A stretch of 64,000 nt of DNA from Cryptomeria japonica. Taxonomy: Eukaryota; Streptophyta; Pinopsida; Cupressales; Cupressaceae. Positions 11,830 to 22,818 of the stretch are shown piece by piece. The stretch is from assembly GCF_030272615.1 (NCBI RefSeq), contig NC_081413.1, positions 24,742,501 to 24,806,500 on the forward strand, read 5' to 3'. Below the pieces are notes generated by a model that was given only the letters and a program-made list of their open reading frames with translations, did no database searches and was not told where the DNA came from. Both the position numbers and the translations under genes were made by a program. Position 1 is the first letter of the stretch, and each line of letters begins with the position of its first letter.

Positions 11830-12616
11830 AAGAAAGCAAGCAGGCATTATCTTGAATGACATGGAAACAAGCTCATCAGCTGCCTAGAAGAGAGCAATTG
11901 GAGAATGGAAGAGGAAATTGTTTAAGGGTGATAAATAGATAGATAGTATGCAATACAAACAAACAATGTCTGGAGTGTCTGATGTGACATCTCTAATTTA
12001 TGTTCGGAGGGTCTAACTGGTTCTGGAGTTCCTGCGAAACCTATTGGGCCACGCTTGGAGGAAATCAATGTGTTCATGCAAGGAGCACCTTTTTTCTATT
12101 ATGAGAATGATAATTTTGCACCTAGGGATATTTGGAAGTCAATATCCAAAAATTTCTATAGTGTGGAACAAGAGTTGGCGGACTCGAAGTATAATTGTCA
12201 GCTTTCAGAAGACCAAGAGGTTATTTACACAATCTCCCAATAGAAGAGTGACCACAAGAATTACCTCTCCCCCCCATGACTATTCAGGAAGCACTTCCTC
12301 AAACAAAGGACTATTGGCCTCCATGGGATCAAATAAAAAAATTAAAGCATAGACTCTAGATGATGTGGTGGTGTCCTCCATGAAGAACTCTACACTATAA
12401 TTGAAAATTCACGAGGGAAACTGCAAGATAGTGAAGAGAAATACAATCTTGAAAAGTGGGAAGAATGGATCTTGGTCTGGGTGGGGCCAAGTCAGGTGGC
12501 TCCTCTAGAGGTTGACGAGATAGAAATCATATTAGGATTTGAAAAAGATCACACTCGTGGAACTTCGTGTGCGAGTGATCGATTGCGGTGTTTGGGTAAT
12601 GCATTCCAAATAGATA
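11830..12616 (+). pseudogene. DRM-type de novo DNA methyltransferase fragment, left palindrome arm
   Basis: DRM enzymes place new cytosine methylation guided by 24-nt siRNA and have a rearranged catalytic domain (motifs VI, IX and X before I). Here the plus strand reads GAPFFYYENDNFAPRDIWKS, FYSVEQELADSKYNC, then MTIQEALPQTKDYW and PPWDQ, then WILVWVGPSQVAPLEVDEIE, GFEKDHTRG, SDRLRCLGNAFQID. These match in order the DRM blocks FYYENVA, GVWxxISRFLY, EFVDSKYF, TIxEALP, WNLVWVG, VAPLEPDEVE, GFPxxHTRG and GNSFQVDTVA. Stops (CAATAG near 12241, a TAG near 12356) and frame changes make it non-coding. It reads into the hairpin loop. Confidence 0.85.
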
Positions 12617-12659
12617 CAGCTCCATGCCATCAAGACATTACCCATTTGGAATGCAACTA

Positions 12660-13460
12660 TATCTATTTGGAATGCATTACCCAAACACCACAATCGATCA
12701 CTCGCACACGAAGTTCCACGAGTGTGATCTTTTTCAAATCCTAATATGATTTCTATCTCGTCAACCTCTAGAGGAGCCACCTGACTTGGCCCCACCCAAA
12801 CCAAGATCCATTCTTCCCACTTTTCAAGATTGTATTTCTCTTCACTATCTTGCAGTTTCCCTCATGAATTTTCAATTATAGTGTAGAGTTCTTCACGGAG
12901 AACACCACCACATCGTCTAGAGTCTATGCTTTAATTTTTTTATTTGATCCCATGGAGACCAATAGTCCTTTGTTTGAGGAAGTCCTTCTTGAATAGTCAT
13001 GGGGTGGAGAGGTAATTCTTGAAATCACTCTTCAATTGGGAGATTATGTACATAACCTCTTGGTCTTCTGAAAGCTGACAATTATACTTCGAGTCCGCCA
13101 ACTCTTGTTCCACACTATAGAAATTTTTGGATATTGACTTCCAAATATCCCTAGGTGCAAAAGTATCATTCTCATAATAGAAAAAAGGTGCTCCTTGCAT
13201 GAACACATTGATTTCCTCCAAGCGTGGCCCAATAGGTTTCGCAAGAACTCCAGAACCAGTTAGACCCTCTGGACATAAATTAGACATGTCACATTAGACA
13301 CTCCAAACATTGTTTGTTTGTACTGCATACTATCTATCTATTTATCACCCTTAAACACTTTCCTCTGCCATTCTCCAATTTCTCTCTTCTAGGCAGCTGA
13401 TGAGCTTGTTTCCATGTCATTCAAGATAATGCCTGCTTGCTTTCTTTTAGGAAATTTGCT
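12660..13460 (-). pseudogene. DRM-type methyltransferase fragment, inverted right arm
   Basis: This is the same DRM segment on the minus strand. Between 13287 and 12997 it is open for 96 codons: LTGSGVLAKPIGPRLEEIN, GAPFFYYENDTFAPRDIWKS and ISQLKSDFKNYLSTP. A one-base change near 13000 then shifts the frame to MTIQEGLPQTKDYWSPW. The motif IX/X part on the minus strand from 12804 reads VWVGPSQVAPLEVDEIE, HTRG and LGNAFQID, and continues through the loop as IVAFQMGNVLMA. The arm keeps codons the left arm has lost (CAATTG instead of CAATAG), so it may be closer to the captured gene. Confidence 0.83.
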
Positions 13461-13762
13461 TGCACATGACTCTTGAACTTGTATGTTCTTCTTCCATACA
13501 GATATAAATTTTAATTCACGCTAAGATAATACTTAAGTTAAATAAGCAATTGTAAAGAAAAAATTTAGTCATTCGATGTTACATATTATCTGATGGAAAG
13601 AACCTAGACAATTCTTGGAGAAAGGAAACATCATTGATAATCATTTTTTGCTAATAACACTGAATCAAATAAATTAAAAATGTTTCATGTAATTTTTAAA
13701 AGTAGAACTCGTTCAATGCTTTCATGCACCAACGGCAAAGCCGTCTGACCGACACCATTATG

Positions 13763-14159
13763 CATAATAGAACAAATCAATATAATAGGCTATTATAAAG
13801 AATATATACAAAAATATGAAAGAACATTAAATTACCATTACAAACCCATAAACCATTAAATAGTGAAAATAGATATAAATTTGTAAATGTCTCCCTATAA
13901 ACACCACAACCATAACCAAAACAAAAAAAATTCTTACCCGCAAAAACTTAGGTAGTGAGTTGCAAGTCTACAACATCTCTCAGATGATCAAACTGTTTCT
14001 TAATTTTGTTCTTCTGGTCAGTCAATGGATTTAGTTGCATGTTCAAGTTTATTGTTTGAAGCCTTCTGTTTCCCTATATTTGAGACATAATAAAATGCTT
14101 GTGAGTAGGAAATTGATTCAGGAGTTACGTGTGAAGAATTTGGCAAAGTAAATGATGAC
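13763..14159 (+). other. Spacer between palindrome and DRM motif I piece
   Basis: AT-rich, with stops in all frames. Its position between two exon-like DRM pieces suggests captured intron sequence (inference). Nothing else is recognised. Confidence 0.35.
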
Positions 14160-14335
14160 AATCAAACTCAAATTTTATCTGTCTTGATTAAAGACTTTTA
14201 TCTTGATGGCATTAAATTAAAGTTCTTTCTCTATTTTTTGGTGATCTCTAGAGCAGAGGTTGCTTTGCATCGACCTGGGATACATTTAACTTGTGTTCTA
14301 TCTGTAGAAATATGTATCCTAGGACGATGCAATGC
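14160..14335 (+). pseudogene. DRM-type methyltransferase motif I (SAM-binding) fragment
   Basis: The frame reads VLIKDFYLDGIKLKFF, then RAEVALHRPGIHLTCVLSVE. In DRM proteins the segment after GNSFQVDTVAYH is LSVLKxxxPDGIxVLSLFSGIGGAEVALHRLGI, then VVSVE. The match is close except that the SAM-binding FSGIGG loop reads FLVISR. A pyrimidine tract and AG precede it (an intron acceptor-like TCTTGATTAAAG). It is in the same orientation as the left palindrome arm and follows it in gene order, so the inverted right arm has been inserted between two parts of one captured gene. Confidence 0.78.
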
Positions 14336-14499
14336 AACCTTTGCTCCACCAATACCAGATAGAAGAGAAAGTACTTTAATTTAAAGCCATCACAATAAAA
14401 TGCTTTCAAGACATATATTAGGTATAAAAGGAAGCCTACCCTATCATTTGAAGGGGTTTACCTACAATTCAAGTGATCTCTTAATTATAAAATCAATTC

Positions 14500-14740
14500 A
14501 ATTCCAAGTGAACGTGCAATTAAGCATTCATCAAGAATTGAAGGAGAAATCAAGTTAATAAAGATATGCACAAGATGTGTTTGAAATGGATTTAGAAACT
14601 TCCAACCAAATGTGATTAGTGAGTATAGATGTTGTAGTGCAACTGCCCAGGTACACATGCATGCAAAATATGTAAGCTTAGATAAGGCACATGAACTATT
14701 TGACATAATGCCTCAAAGATCACCCAATATCCAATGACGG
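14500..14740 (+). pseudogene. PPR-repeat protein gene fragment
   Basis: Frame reads EGEIKLIKICTRCV, a stop, NGFRNFQPNVIS, and then HAKYVSLDKAHELFDIMPQR. The last part fits the P/L/S-type PPR repeat phrase MYAKCGSLDKARELFDxMPQR of plant organelle RNA-editing factors. It is about 80 residues with one stop, and ends soon after MPQR. It lies in the CACTA element beside DRM pieces, and looks like a second capture. No neighbouring PPR repeat was found. Confidence 0.6.
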
Positions 14741-14916
14741 TTGGGAGAAAGAAAACATCAATTTTTTGATAATCTTAAATATTTCTTTATTCATCACTAT
14801 AAATCTATTATGAATATAGTCTCAATATTGCAGAAATTTATCCTATTATGAATGCAATATTTAGGGATGTAATCTTTATATTTTTTTTTTAATTAGGAAA
14901 AGGTCCTAATACAATC

Positions 14917-17276
14917 CCCAACTAATTAATCTACAGAAAGATACCACTAAAGAAAGAAATTCAATCCTCACCATTATGGTCTTGAAGGCTTTTAAGACAC
15001 TTGGATTCCTATTTTGGCCCGCTTTCCTTGACCCTATGTTAAGATAGTAAACTAGTTTGAGAGAATCTATTGGGTGGGAAATTGTGTATGGTTGCAATTA
15101 TTTTCATGCATAGAAAGTGATTTAAAGTTTGGACCAATAGAGGATAAGTATTTCTTGAACCTTCAAGGACATTTGTAGAGCACCGCATGGATGTTTCTCC
15201 ATTATTGAACTCTTTGAATATGTAAGTAAATTATTTTTGGTTGATGACACAGTAAGTGTGGTATTTGTCTTTTCGATATGTTGTGGATAATATTAATCAA
15301 ATATGGAATTTTTTTGATGCTATATACACTATGTTTTGGATTGAATTTAGGTAAGCGAAGAGGTAATGGAAGAATAAAAGAGGCACACAAAGGAAGAAGA
15401 GTGAAATAGGATGGAGGTTACCTCATCAACTTGAATGAATGTCTCATCTACAGAAGTAAAAGGTACCTCTAATGGTTTCAAAATTTGTCAAAATAGTTAT
15501 GATATACCAAATAATCAAGTGGAATATCCTTTAGGTAACTAATATTATCTTCAAACTATTTATTTTGATTTTCATCATATCCTTTCCATGTGCATTTCCC
15601 TTGGTTTTAGTCCCATTTTTTCTTTATTTTATATATATTCAAAACAAAATTTATATATGCCTCTACTTGTCTCACCACTCATTAATTGTTTGGGATTTTC
15701 ATTCCATTCACCAAGGTTGGCATCTATTCTAAGACTTTGTGTCATGGCCAAGCTAAATTATTATTCTCTCCATCTTGTTAATGACCATTTCATTAATGAA
15801 TCCTTCTTCATAATTTTGGATAAGTGAGACAACGTTAGCTCAAGGAATCTTTTCAATCCTCTTTCAAGATTCTTTCCCAAGTAATAATCTTGCATATTGG
15901 AAAATAAATTACACTTCTATTTTTCCAAGCTACTCTTCCTTATAATGTTTAGATTTAATCTAAAGTGCTCATTGTGACTCATGTTTACTACTCTTCTTAT
16001 TAGTCTCATTCCAATATCTCCTACAAAAATATGGAATGATTAAATTTATATTTTATTTGTGTCTCCTAAACATCCACAAAATTTGAAACATTTACCCCAA
16101 CTAATTAATCTACAGAAAGATATCACTAAAGAAAGAAATTCAATCCTCACAACTATGGTCTTGAAGGCTTTTAAGACACTTGGATTCCTATTTTGGCCCA
16201 CTTTTCCTTGACCCTATGTTAAGATAGTAAACTAGTTTGAGAGAATCTATTGGGTGGGAAATTGTGTATGGTTGCAATTATTTTCATGCATGGAAAGTGA
16301 TTTAAAGTTTGGACCAATAGAGGATAAGTATTTCTTGAACCTTCAAGGACATGTGTAGAGCACCGCATGGATGTTTCTTCATTATTGAACTCTTTGAATA
16401 TGTAAGTAAATTATTTTTGGTTGATGACACAGTAAGTGTGGTATTTGTCTTTTCGATATGTTGTGGATAATATTAATCAAATATGGAATTTTTTTGATGC
16501 TATATACACTATGTTTTGGATTGAATTTAGGTAAGCGAAGAGGTAATGGAAGAATAAAAGAGGTACACAAAGGAAGAAGAGTGAAATAGGATGGAGGTTA
16601 CCTCATCAACATGAATGAATGCCTTATCTACAGAAGTAAAAGGTACCTCTAATGGTTTCAAAATTTGTCAAAATAGTTATGATATACCAAATAATCAAGT
16701 GGAATATCCTTTAGGTAACTAATATTATCTTCAAACTATTTATTTTGATTTTCATCATATCCTTTCCATGTGCATTTCCCTTGGTTTTAGTCCCATTTTT
16801 TCTTTATTTTATATATATTCAAAACAAAATTTATATATGCCTCTACTTGCCTCACCACTCATTAATTGTTTGGGATTTTCATTCCATTCACCAAGGTTGG
16901 CATCTATTCTAAGACTTTGTGTCATGGCCAAGCTAAATTATTATTCTCTCCATCTTGTTAATGACCATTTCATTAATGAATCCTTCCTCATAATTTTGGA
17001 TAAGTGAGACAATGTTAGCTCAAGGAATCTTTTCAATCCTCTTTCAAGATTCTTTCCCAAGTAATAATCTTGCAAATTGGAAAATAAATTACGCTTCTGT
17101 TTTTCCAAGCTACTCTTCCTTATAATGTTTAGATTTATTCTAAAGTTCTCATTGTGACTCATGTTTACTACTCTTCTTATTAGTCTCATTCCAATATCTC
17201 CTACAAAAATATGGAATGATTACATTTATATTTTATTTGTGTCTCCTAAATATCCACAAAATTTGGAACAATAATA
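14917..17276. repeat. Two tandem copies of a 1.18 kb unit
   Basis: Unit 1 (about 14917-16096) and unit 2 (about 16097-17276) are nearly identical; corresponding points are 1180 bases apart throughout. Differences are scattered single bases, for example ATACC against ATATC at the start and GTGTCTCATC against GTGCCTTATC-type changes near 15440 and 16620. Short ORFs occur in matching positions of both units but resemble no family I know, and codon use is AT-driven. It sits in the CACTA element and is probably further captured or duplicated non-coding sequence. Confidence 0.92.
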
Positions 17277-19129
17277 CAATTTTTCAATAATACTATAAGC
17301 ATAACTTTGATGAAATGAGTACTAAGTGATCCATTCTTATGAGGGGTTCATAATAACTACTTATGAGAATGGGTCAGCTTGACTCTAAAACTATGCAAGT
17401 GAATCTTGATATAAATATCATAGTATGAAAGTCTTGTGAAAACACTCATTCTTCTAGCATTGAAAGTTGTGAGAGAGTTACTAAGGGGATTCTCGTGTGT
17501 ATAGATTCAATGTATAAGTTCAAGACAAATTTTGAGGTGATATTTCTTTCCTTTTGGTACATCTATCTTTAAATTGGATGTTCTTTTGCCTTCATGGTAA
17601 GGAGTAAGTAATTTTAATGTGGGTTCCTTTTTTCATTCTTGGATTATTAAGGAAAACATAGTTTGTGAAGAGGAGGTTTTGCTTGTTATCTTATAAAAAA
17701 ATTGGGTATTAGCTATTATAATAAATGATAGACAAAACAATGTCCTCTAAGGATGTTGAAAAGAAATATCTATATGATGGATTCTCTTCCCAATTTATCT
17801 TCAAAGTTATTTAGTAAATATTTGGGAAACCAAAATAGGGTATGTTGATTTGCAAAGGAAGAACTAAATCTCCCAAGCTTGTTCCAACAACCATAAAATT
17901 TTATGATTTGGATGCAAGGGAGATTAGTGGATTTGATGGGTTGGCTTTGGTTGGATTCACCGAAGACAAATGATGATTTATTAGGCATTGTTGTCATCGA
18001 TGCATTGTTAAGGTTATTATGGTTGATTATCAAAGCTAGTGGGATTCAAATATAGAGGCGTGTTTAAGATAATTATTATCATTGGTTGGTTAATAAAAAT
18101 ATGGTTTAAAGATTGATGCACAAACATATTAGAAGGACACTTTTATGATGTATGTGAAATAATCACATTATTAAGCAAAATAATAGGTAATCTATAGGGA
18201 AGAATACTCCATATATAGATATTCTATATGAGGGACATGACTAGTTCCACAAACTATAAGATTGACTAGGCTTTTCTCATTAGTGGAATCATATAATAGC
18301 TAGTGTGTATTGTTGGCTAGATGCATGAATTTGTAGTTTCCATACAACTAAGAAATGATAATGTTTCTAAGTACAAACCAAGTGTGAACTATAGACCCAC
18401 TAATCTAATTTGTAACCACTCGCCATGACTATATTATGATAACTCTCTTATTGATAATAGAGAGTATCTAATGCATTTATTAAGACCTTGATTATGGTCA
18501 TGGTAGACCACACAAAGAATGACTTCCATAGGAGGCTAAGAAGGTGATCCATGAACAAGAGTTTGTTTCATTCAATCCTTAACATTAACTATCATTAAGG
18601 TGGAGAAATTTTTGAGGTGAGAAATTTAGTGAAATATTACTTAATATTCTAACTAGAGATATTACATACTAATCATGAAGTGTGAGTTCATATGACTCAC
18701 TGATATATAATGATAAAGTATTACATAATTAAAATTGTAAAAAACTCTACCTACTTGATATTAAATTTTTTATTATTCTAATGTGCAAAGAATAAACAAG
18801 ATTATCTAGGAATTAAATATGTTACGGTTTCATCATTAATAGATGGATGGATTGAATGAGTGATCGGTGAAGTAGTTGAATTTGTGCCTATAATTCTCTT
18901 TCTGGATTCTCTGTATTACACGAGGAGAAATGGGGGTGATGGGGGAGGAGATTACAATCTTGTATCAAGATGTAGATTTATTTTCGGCCAATATTAATGT
19001 AACGAAAATGAACTGAAAATTATCTTGATTAATCTGTTCTAATACCCTAACTAGCAAGGAATTTTGTTGATATATACAACTGTAGCACAAGTTCAAGAAA
19101 ATTTATCACCGCAAAAATACCAGTCCTCA
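17277..19129 (+). other. CACTA interior without recognised genes
   Basis: AT-rich; stops in all six frames. The longest open stretch (minus strand 17770-18033) resembles nothing I know. No transposase motif is seen. Confidence 0.5.
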
Positions 19130-19572
19130 ACCGCTCGCATCCAAAAATCTTTCTCATTGCTGTTGACGGAGGCCCGGGCATCGTCGTTTACACAGCCCAT
19201 TTTGTGCTTCCTTCTGAACGTCCTCGCTGGTTATGTGCCAGCCCTTGGCACTTTGTGCCCATGGCACTTCCTTCCCCCATTCCCCACTGTGGTCGTGTTT
19301 GTCACCAATGATCACTACAGAGGCGGGACGAATGAGATAGGCGGGATTTTGTAAAGAGGCGGGATTTCGGTCTTTTCTTTTTTTTTAAGTAATGCACGCG
19401 TTCGTCGAAATTCCGACGAACACGGGCACTTTTTCAAAAAAACCCTAATGTCATTGGATTATCGTCAGAATTATGATGAACACGGGCATTTAAAAAAAAA
19501 AAACAAATTTTCACACAATGCTCCTTGTCCGTCAGAAACCTCCATCGGAATTTGACCCCAAATGTATTAGTG
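19130..19572 (+). repeat. CACTA right subterminal region with GC-rich segment and terminal repeat
   Basis: 19130-19360 is clearly richer in G+C than its surroundings (GGAGGCCCGGGCATCG, GAGGCGGGACGAATGAG, then GGCGGGATTTTG and GGCGGGATTTCG). From 19390 come repeated CGTCGGAATT-type motifs, e.g. CGTCGAAATTCCGACGAAC, then the terminal repeat ending ATTAGTG at 19572. The GC-rich part could be a small captured exon or the transposon's own regulatory DNA; no protein match is evident. Confidence 0.6.
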
Positions 19573-22500
19573 CTGGCCTAACCCTAAATATTAGAGATAT
19601 AGTTTTAAGAAGAATAGAGACAAATCATGTTACTATGCTGATGAAGGAATTGATGATTCTGATGAGGAACCGATAGAAAATGGATGGCCTTTTGTTGAAA
19701 TAACAGAAGATCAACCGGCACCTACTATACAATAGGTAGAGCAGGCCCTGGCAACTAAAATTGAAGAAAAGGATGAATGGATCATTATTTCTGGATGTTC
19801 ACATCATATGACTGGTGATAAAAGTAAATTCTTAACCTTTCAGGAATACAATGGAGGTATAGTAAGATTTGGGGATGATATAGCTTGTTTGATCAGAGGA
19901 AAAGGCACTGTATCTTTTGATGGTAAGCACAATACTGACAACGTTAATTATGTTGAAGGTTTGAAGCATAATCTTTTGAGTGTTGGTCAATTAGTTGAAA
20001 AGGGATTTCAGTTACAATTCAAGAATGGTAAATGCAAAATCATGAATAGAACTGATTTGGAAATTGCAACCGGTAATCAGACTAGAGGTAATATCTTTCA
20101 CTTGAATAACAATGAGAAGACATGCTTAATTGCACATATTAATAAAATTTGGTTATGGCATAAGATACTTTGTCATGTAAATTTTAATTAAATTGTGAAG
20201 ATCAGTAAAACCAAGGCAGTAAGGGATTTACCTAAGATTGTAAAACCTCACAATTCGGTATGTAAGGAATGTCAGTTTGGAAAGCAAGTTAGAACAACTT
20301 TCAAGAGTATTCTAGAGAAATCCAATAATGTTCTTGATTTAATTCATACTGATCTAGGTGGACTGGCAAGAACTAGAAGTTTACAAGGAGATAGATATTT
20401 TATGCTAATCATTGATGATTATTCTAGAATGTGTTGGGTTACTTTTCTCAGGGTGAAATCAGAAGCTTTTGGGAAATTCAAACTATTCAAGGCAATGGTA
20501 GAGAATGAAACCGGTAAGAAAATCAAATGTTTAAGATCAGATCAAGGAGGTGAATTCACATTTAAGGAATTTAATGCATTCTATGAAGTGAATGGAATCA
20601 GAAGATAGTTATCAACACCTCAAACACCCCAGCAAAATGGAGTGGAAAGGAAGAACAAAACTATTTTGGTTATAGCTAGAAGCATGATATTAGAAGAAAA
20701 CCTACCTCATGTGTATTGGAGAGAAGCAATGAATACACCAGTTTACACATTCAAGAGAGTTCACATCAAAGGTGAAACTGGTAAGACCCCTCATGAACTA
20801 TGGTTTGGTAATACTCCTACTCTTAAATATTTTAGAATATTTGGAAGCAAATGTTATATTAGGAGAGATGATTATATTCGTACATTTGATCCTCGAAGTG
20901 ATGAAGGAATATTTCTTCGTTATTCATCTAAGAGAAAGGCATATAGATGTTTTAATAAAAGATTGCAGAAAATCATTGAGAGTGTAAATGTGAAGATTGA
21001 TGAACAATTTAGAGGTAATTCAAGGTCTATGGACTTTGAACCAATAGTTGAGATAATCACAAATGAACATATACAAAATGCACTGGTACAGAATGTTGAT
21101 CTAGTCACACCGACATCATTTGAGAATTCCACAGTGACCGAAAAACAACAGCAAGTGAATACACCCGGGTATGTAAGATTGAATCACTTTGAATGTCAGA
21201 TAATTGGGAATAAGTATCAAGGTGTAATTACTAGAGGAAGACTGGCAAATGAAGAGGTATGTCTAATTTGTCAAATTGAACCAACATCAGTTAATGAGGT
21301 ATGTGAAGATAAACATTGAATTAAAGCTATGGAAGATGAATTTGAATAAATTGAAAAGAATAACACATCGACATTGGTTCCCTAGCCTAAAAACAAAATT
21401 ATAATTGGAACTAAATGGGTATTTAGAAAAAAAATAACTTAATGAAGATGGTAAGGTAATCAGAAACAAAGCAAGATTAGAGTGTAAGGGATATCCACAG
21501 AAAGAGGGAATTGATTACAATGAAACCTTTGCACCGGTATCTAGAATTGAGGCATTTAGAATATTTCTAGCATTTGGAGCACACAAGAACTATAAAGTAT
21601 ATCAAATGGATGTTAAATGTGCATTATTGAATGGTGATCTTGAAGAGGAAGTTTACATTGAACAACTTGATGGATTTTCTTTGACAAATGACAAAGATAT
21701 GGTTTGTAGGTTAAGGAGAGCCTTATATGGATTGAAGCAAGCTCCTAGAGCTTGGTATGCTAGATTGGACAAATATCTTTTGAAGCTTGGTTACACCAAA
21801 GTTAATGCTGACAACAACTTATATTTCAAAGTGACTAATGATGACATCTTGGTTATTGAAGTTTTTGTTGATGATATAATTTTTGGAGGAGAAGATGGAT
21901 TGTGTAAAGACTTTTCTAATAAGATGCAGGAAGAATTTGAAATGTCTATTATTGGGGAGATAAAATTATTTTAGGATTGCAAATTTCATAGACTAATAAA
22001 GGTATATTCATATGTCAATCAAATTACTTGAAAGAACTACTAAAGAAATTTGATATGGAAAACTCTAAACTGGTAAGTACTCCTATGACTATAATTGATA
22101 AACTATCATTGAAGGATGAATCAACACCTATTAATCTGACAAGATATAAATCAATGATTGGAGGTTTACTGCATTTGACACAAACAAGAACTGATATTAT
22201 GAATGCAATATGTATTGTTTCAAGATTTCAGAGTAATCCTAAGCAAAATCAATAATCAACAGTGAAAAGGATTTTCGAGTATCTACAAGTCACAACAAAT
22301 CTTGGTTTATGGTATCCTAAAGATGAATTTTTTTATTTATGTGCATACACATATGCTAATTGGGCAGGAGATGTAGATGATAGAAATGGAACCACCGGCA
22401 GAGCATTCTTTCTTGGTAGCAGACTAATTTCATAGTTGAGCAAGAAATAGAGTTGTACATCATTATCACCAGTAGAATCAGAATATGTTGCAGCAACAAC

Positions 22501-22818
22501 TAATTGTACTCAGGTATTATGGATTAAGTAAATGTTGAAGGACATAAAGGTAAAATGCAAAGAACCTATAATCATTTACTGTGATAATATGGCAGCAATT
22601 GATATATCTAAGAGTCTAGTATTTCACTCTAAAACTAAACATGTTTCTATCAAAATCATTTTTCTAAAAGAGAATGTTGAAGCAAAAGAAGTGAAATTGG
22701 TCTATGTGAATACTAAAGAGTAGATTGCAGATATCTTTACTAAGCCTTTGCGTAAGGAAACTTTTGAATATCTCAGAGAGAAGCTTGGGGTAATACCCTC
22801 ACTGGTAGAGACTTAGAC
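19573..22818 (+). pseudogene. Ty1/copia pol: PR-integrase-RT-RNase H (copy B)
   Basis: Copia resumes after the CACTA end. Protease: WIIISGCSHHMTG near 19777, where the catalytic Asp of DSG is Ile. Pre-integrase zinc region is around 20140-20290 (LWHKILCHVN, stop, VCKECQFGKQ). Integrase keeps its triad: HTDLG near 20345, RSDQGGEF near 20535, NGVERKN near 20637, with a TAG just before the Glu. RT spans 21390-21974 ([40 protein letters not shown], catalytic FVDD at 21863-21874). RNase H is 22223-22818, with ESEYVAA and YCDNMAAID intact but four stops. Probably Sirevirus lineage from its 3' UTR. Many stops fit Gln-to-stop changes. Confidence 0.92.

Larger units (their letters stand above)
11518..13762. 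repeat. Large near-perfect palindrome (about 1.1 kb arms, 43-base loop)
   Basis: The left arm, 11518-12616, is repeated in inverse at 12660-13762; the loop is 12617-12659. I followed the match across its whole length: the outer edge (CGGCTTTGCCGT with GCATGAAAG), the AAAATGATTATCAATGATG stretch, the DRM-coding stretch and the inner edge (GGTGTTTGGGTAATGCATT). The arms differ by scattered substitutions and small indels, for example CAATAG against CAATTG at the end of the DRM frame. So it is not a simple sequencing mirror. The outer ends include CACTA subterminal sequence, which places the inverted duplication inside the transposon after capture. Confidence 0.93.
11195..19572 (+). mobile_element. 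CACTA-type (En/Spm) DNA transposon with captured gene fragments
   Basis: The right end, read inward on the minus strand, starts CACTAATACATTTGGGGTCA. The left end is TTCTAGTACATTTGGGTCAA, the same terminal inverted repeat with its first two bases changed; similarity runs about 28 bases. Subterminal regions at 11195-11550 and 19390-19560 carry many copies of a TTCCGACGG / CCGTCGGAA-type motif, as CACTA elements do (family knowledge). No transposase is found, so it is non-autonomous. Inside are a DRM-derived palindrome, a further DRM piece, a PPR piece and a 1.18 kb tandem duplication. Flanking trinucleotides (AAC and CTG) do not match, so no target duplication is seen. It interrupts copia gag. 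Confidence 0.82.

Noticed and set aside
12472-12804. Two mirrored 90-codon ORFs (12472-12744 plus, 12532-12804 minus) with almost the same protein
   Set aside because: They are the two faces of the palindrome centre, not two genes. Both are parts of the DRM fragment reading into the opposite arm.
11518-13762. Palindrome as an assembly or sequencing artefact
   Set aside because: The arms differ by substitutions and indels across their length, and the loop is unique. An artefact would be identical. Not excluded absolutely without long reads.
15202-17007. Matching ORF pairs in the 1.18 kb tandem units as a small gene family
   Set aside because: They match because the DNA is duplicated. Neither strand shows codon bias or a known domain.
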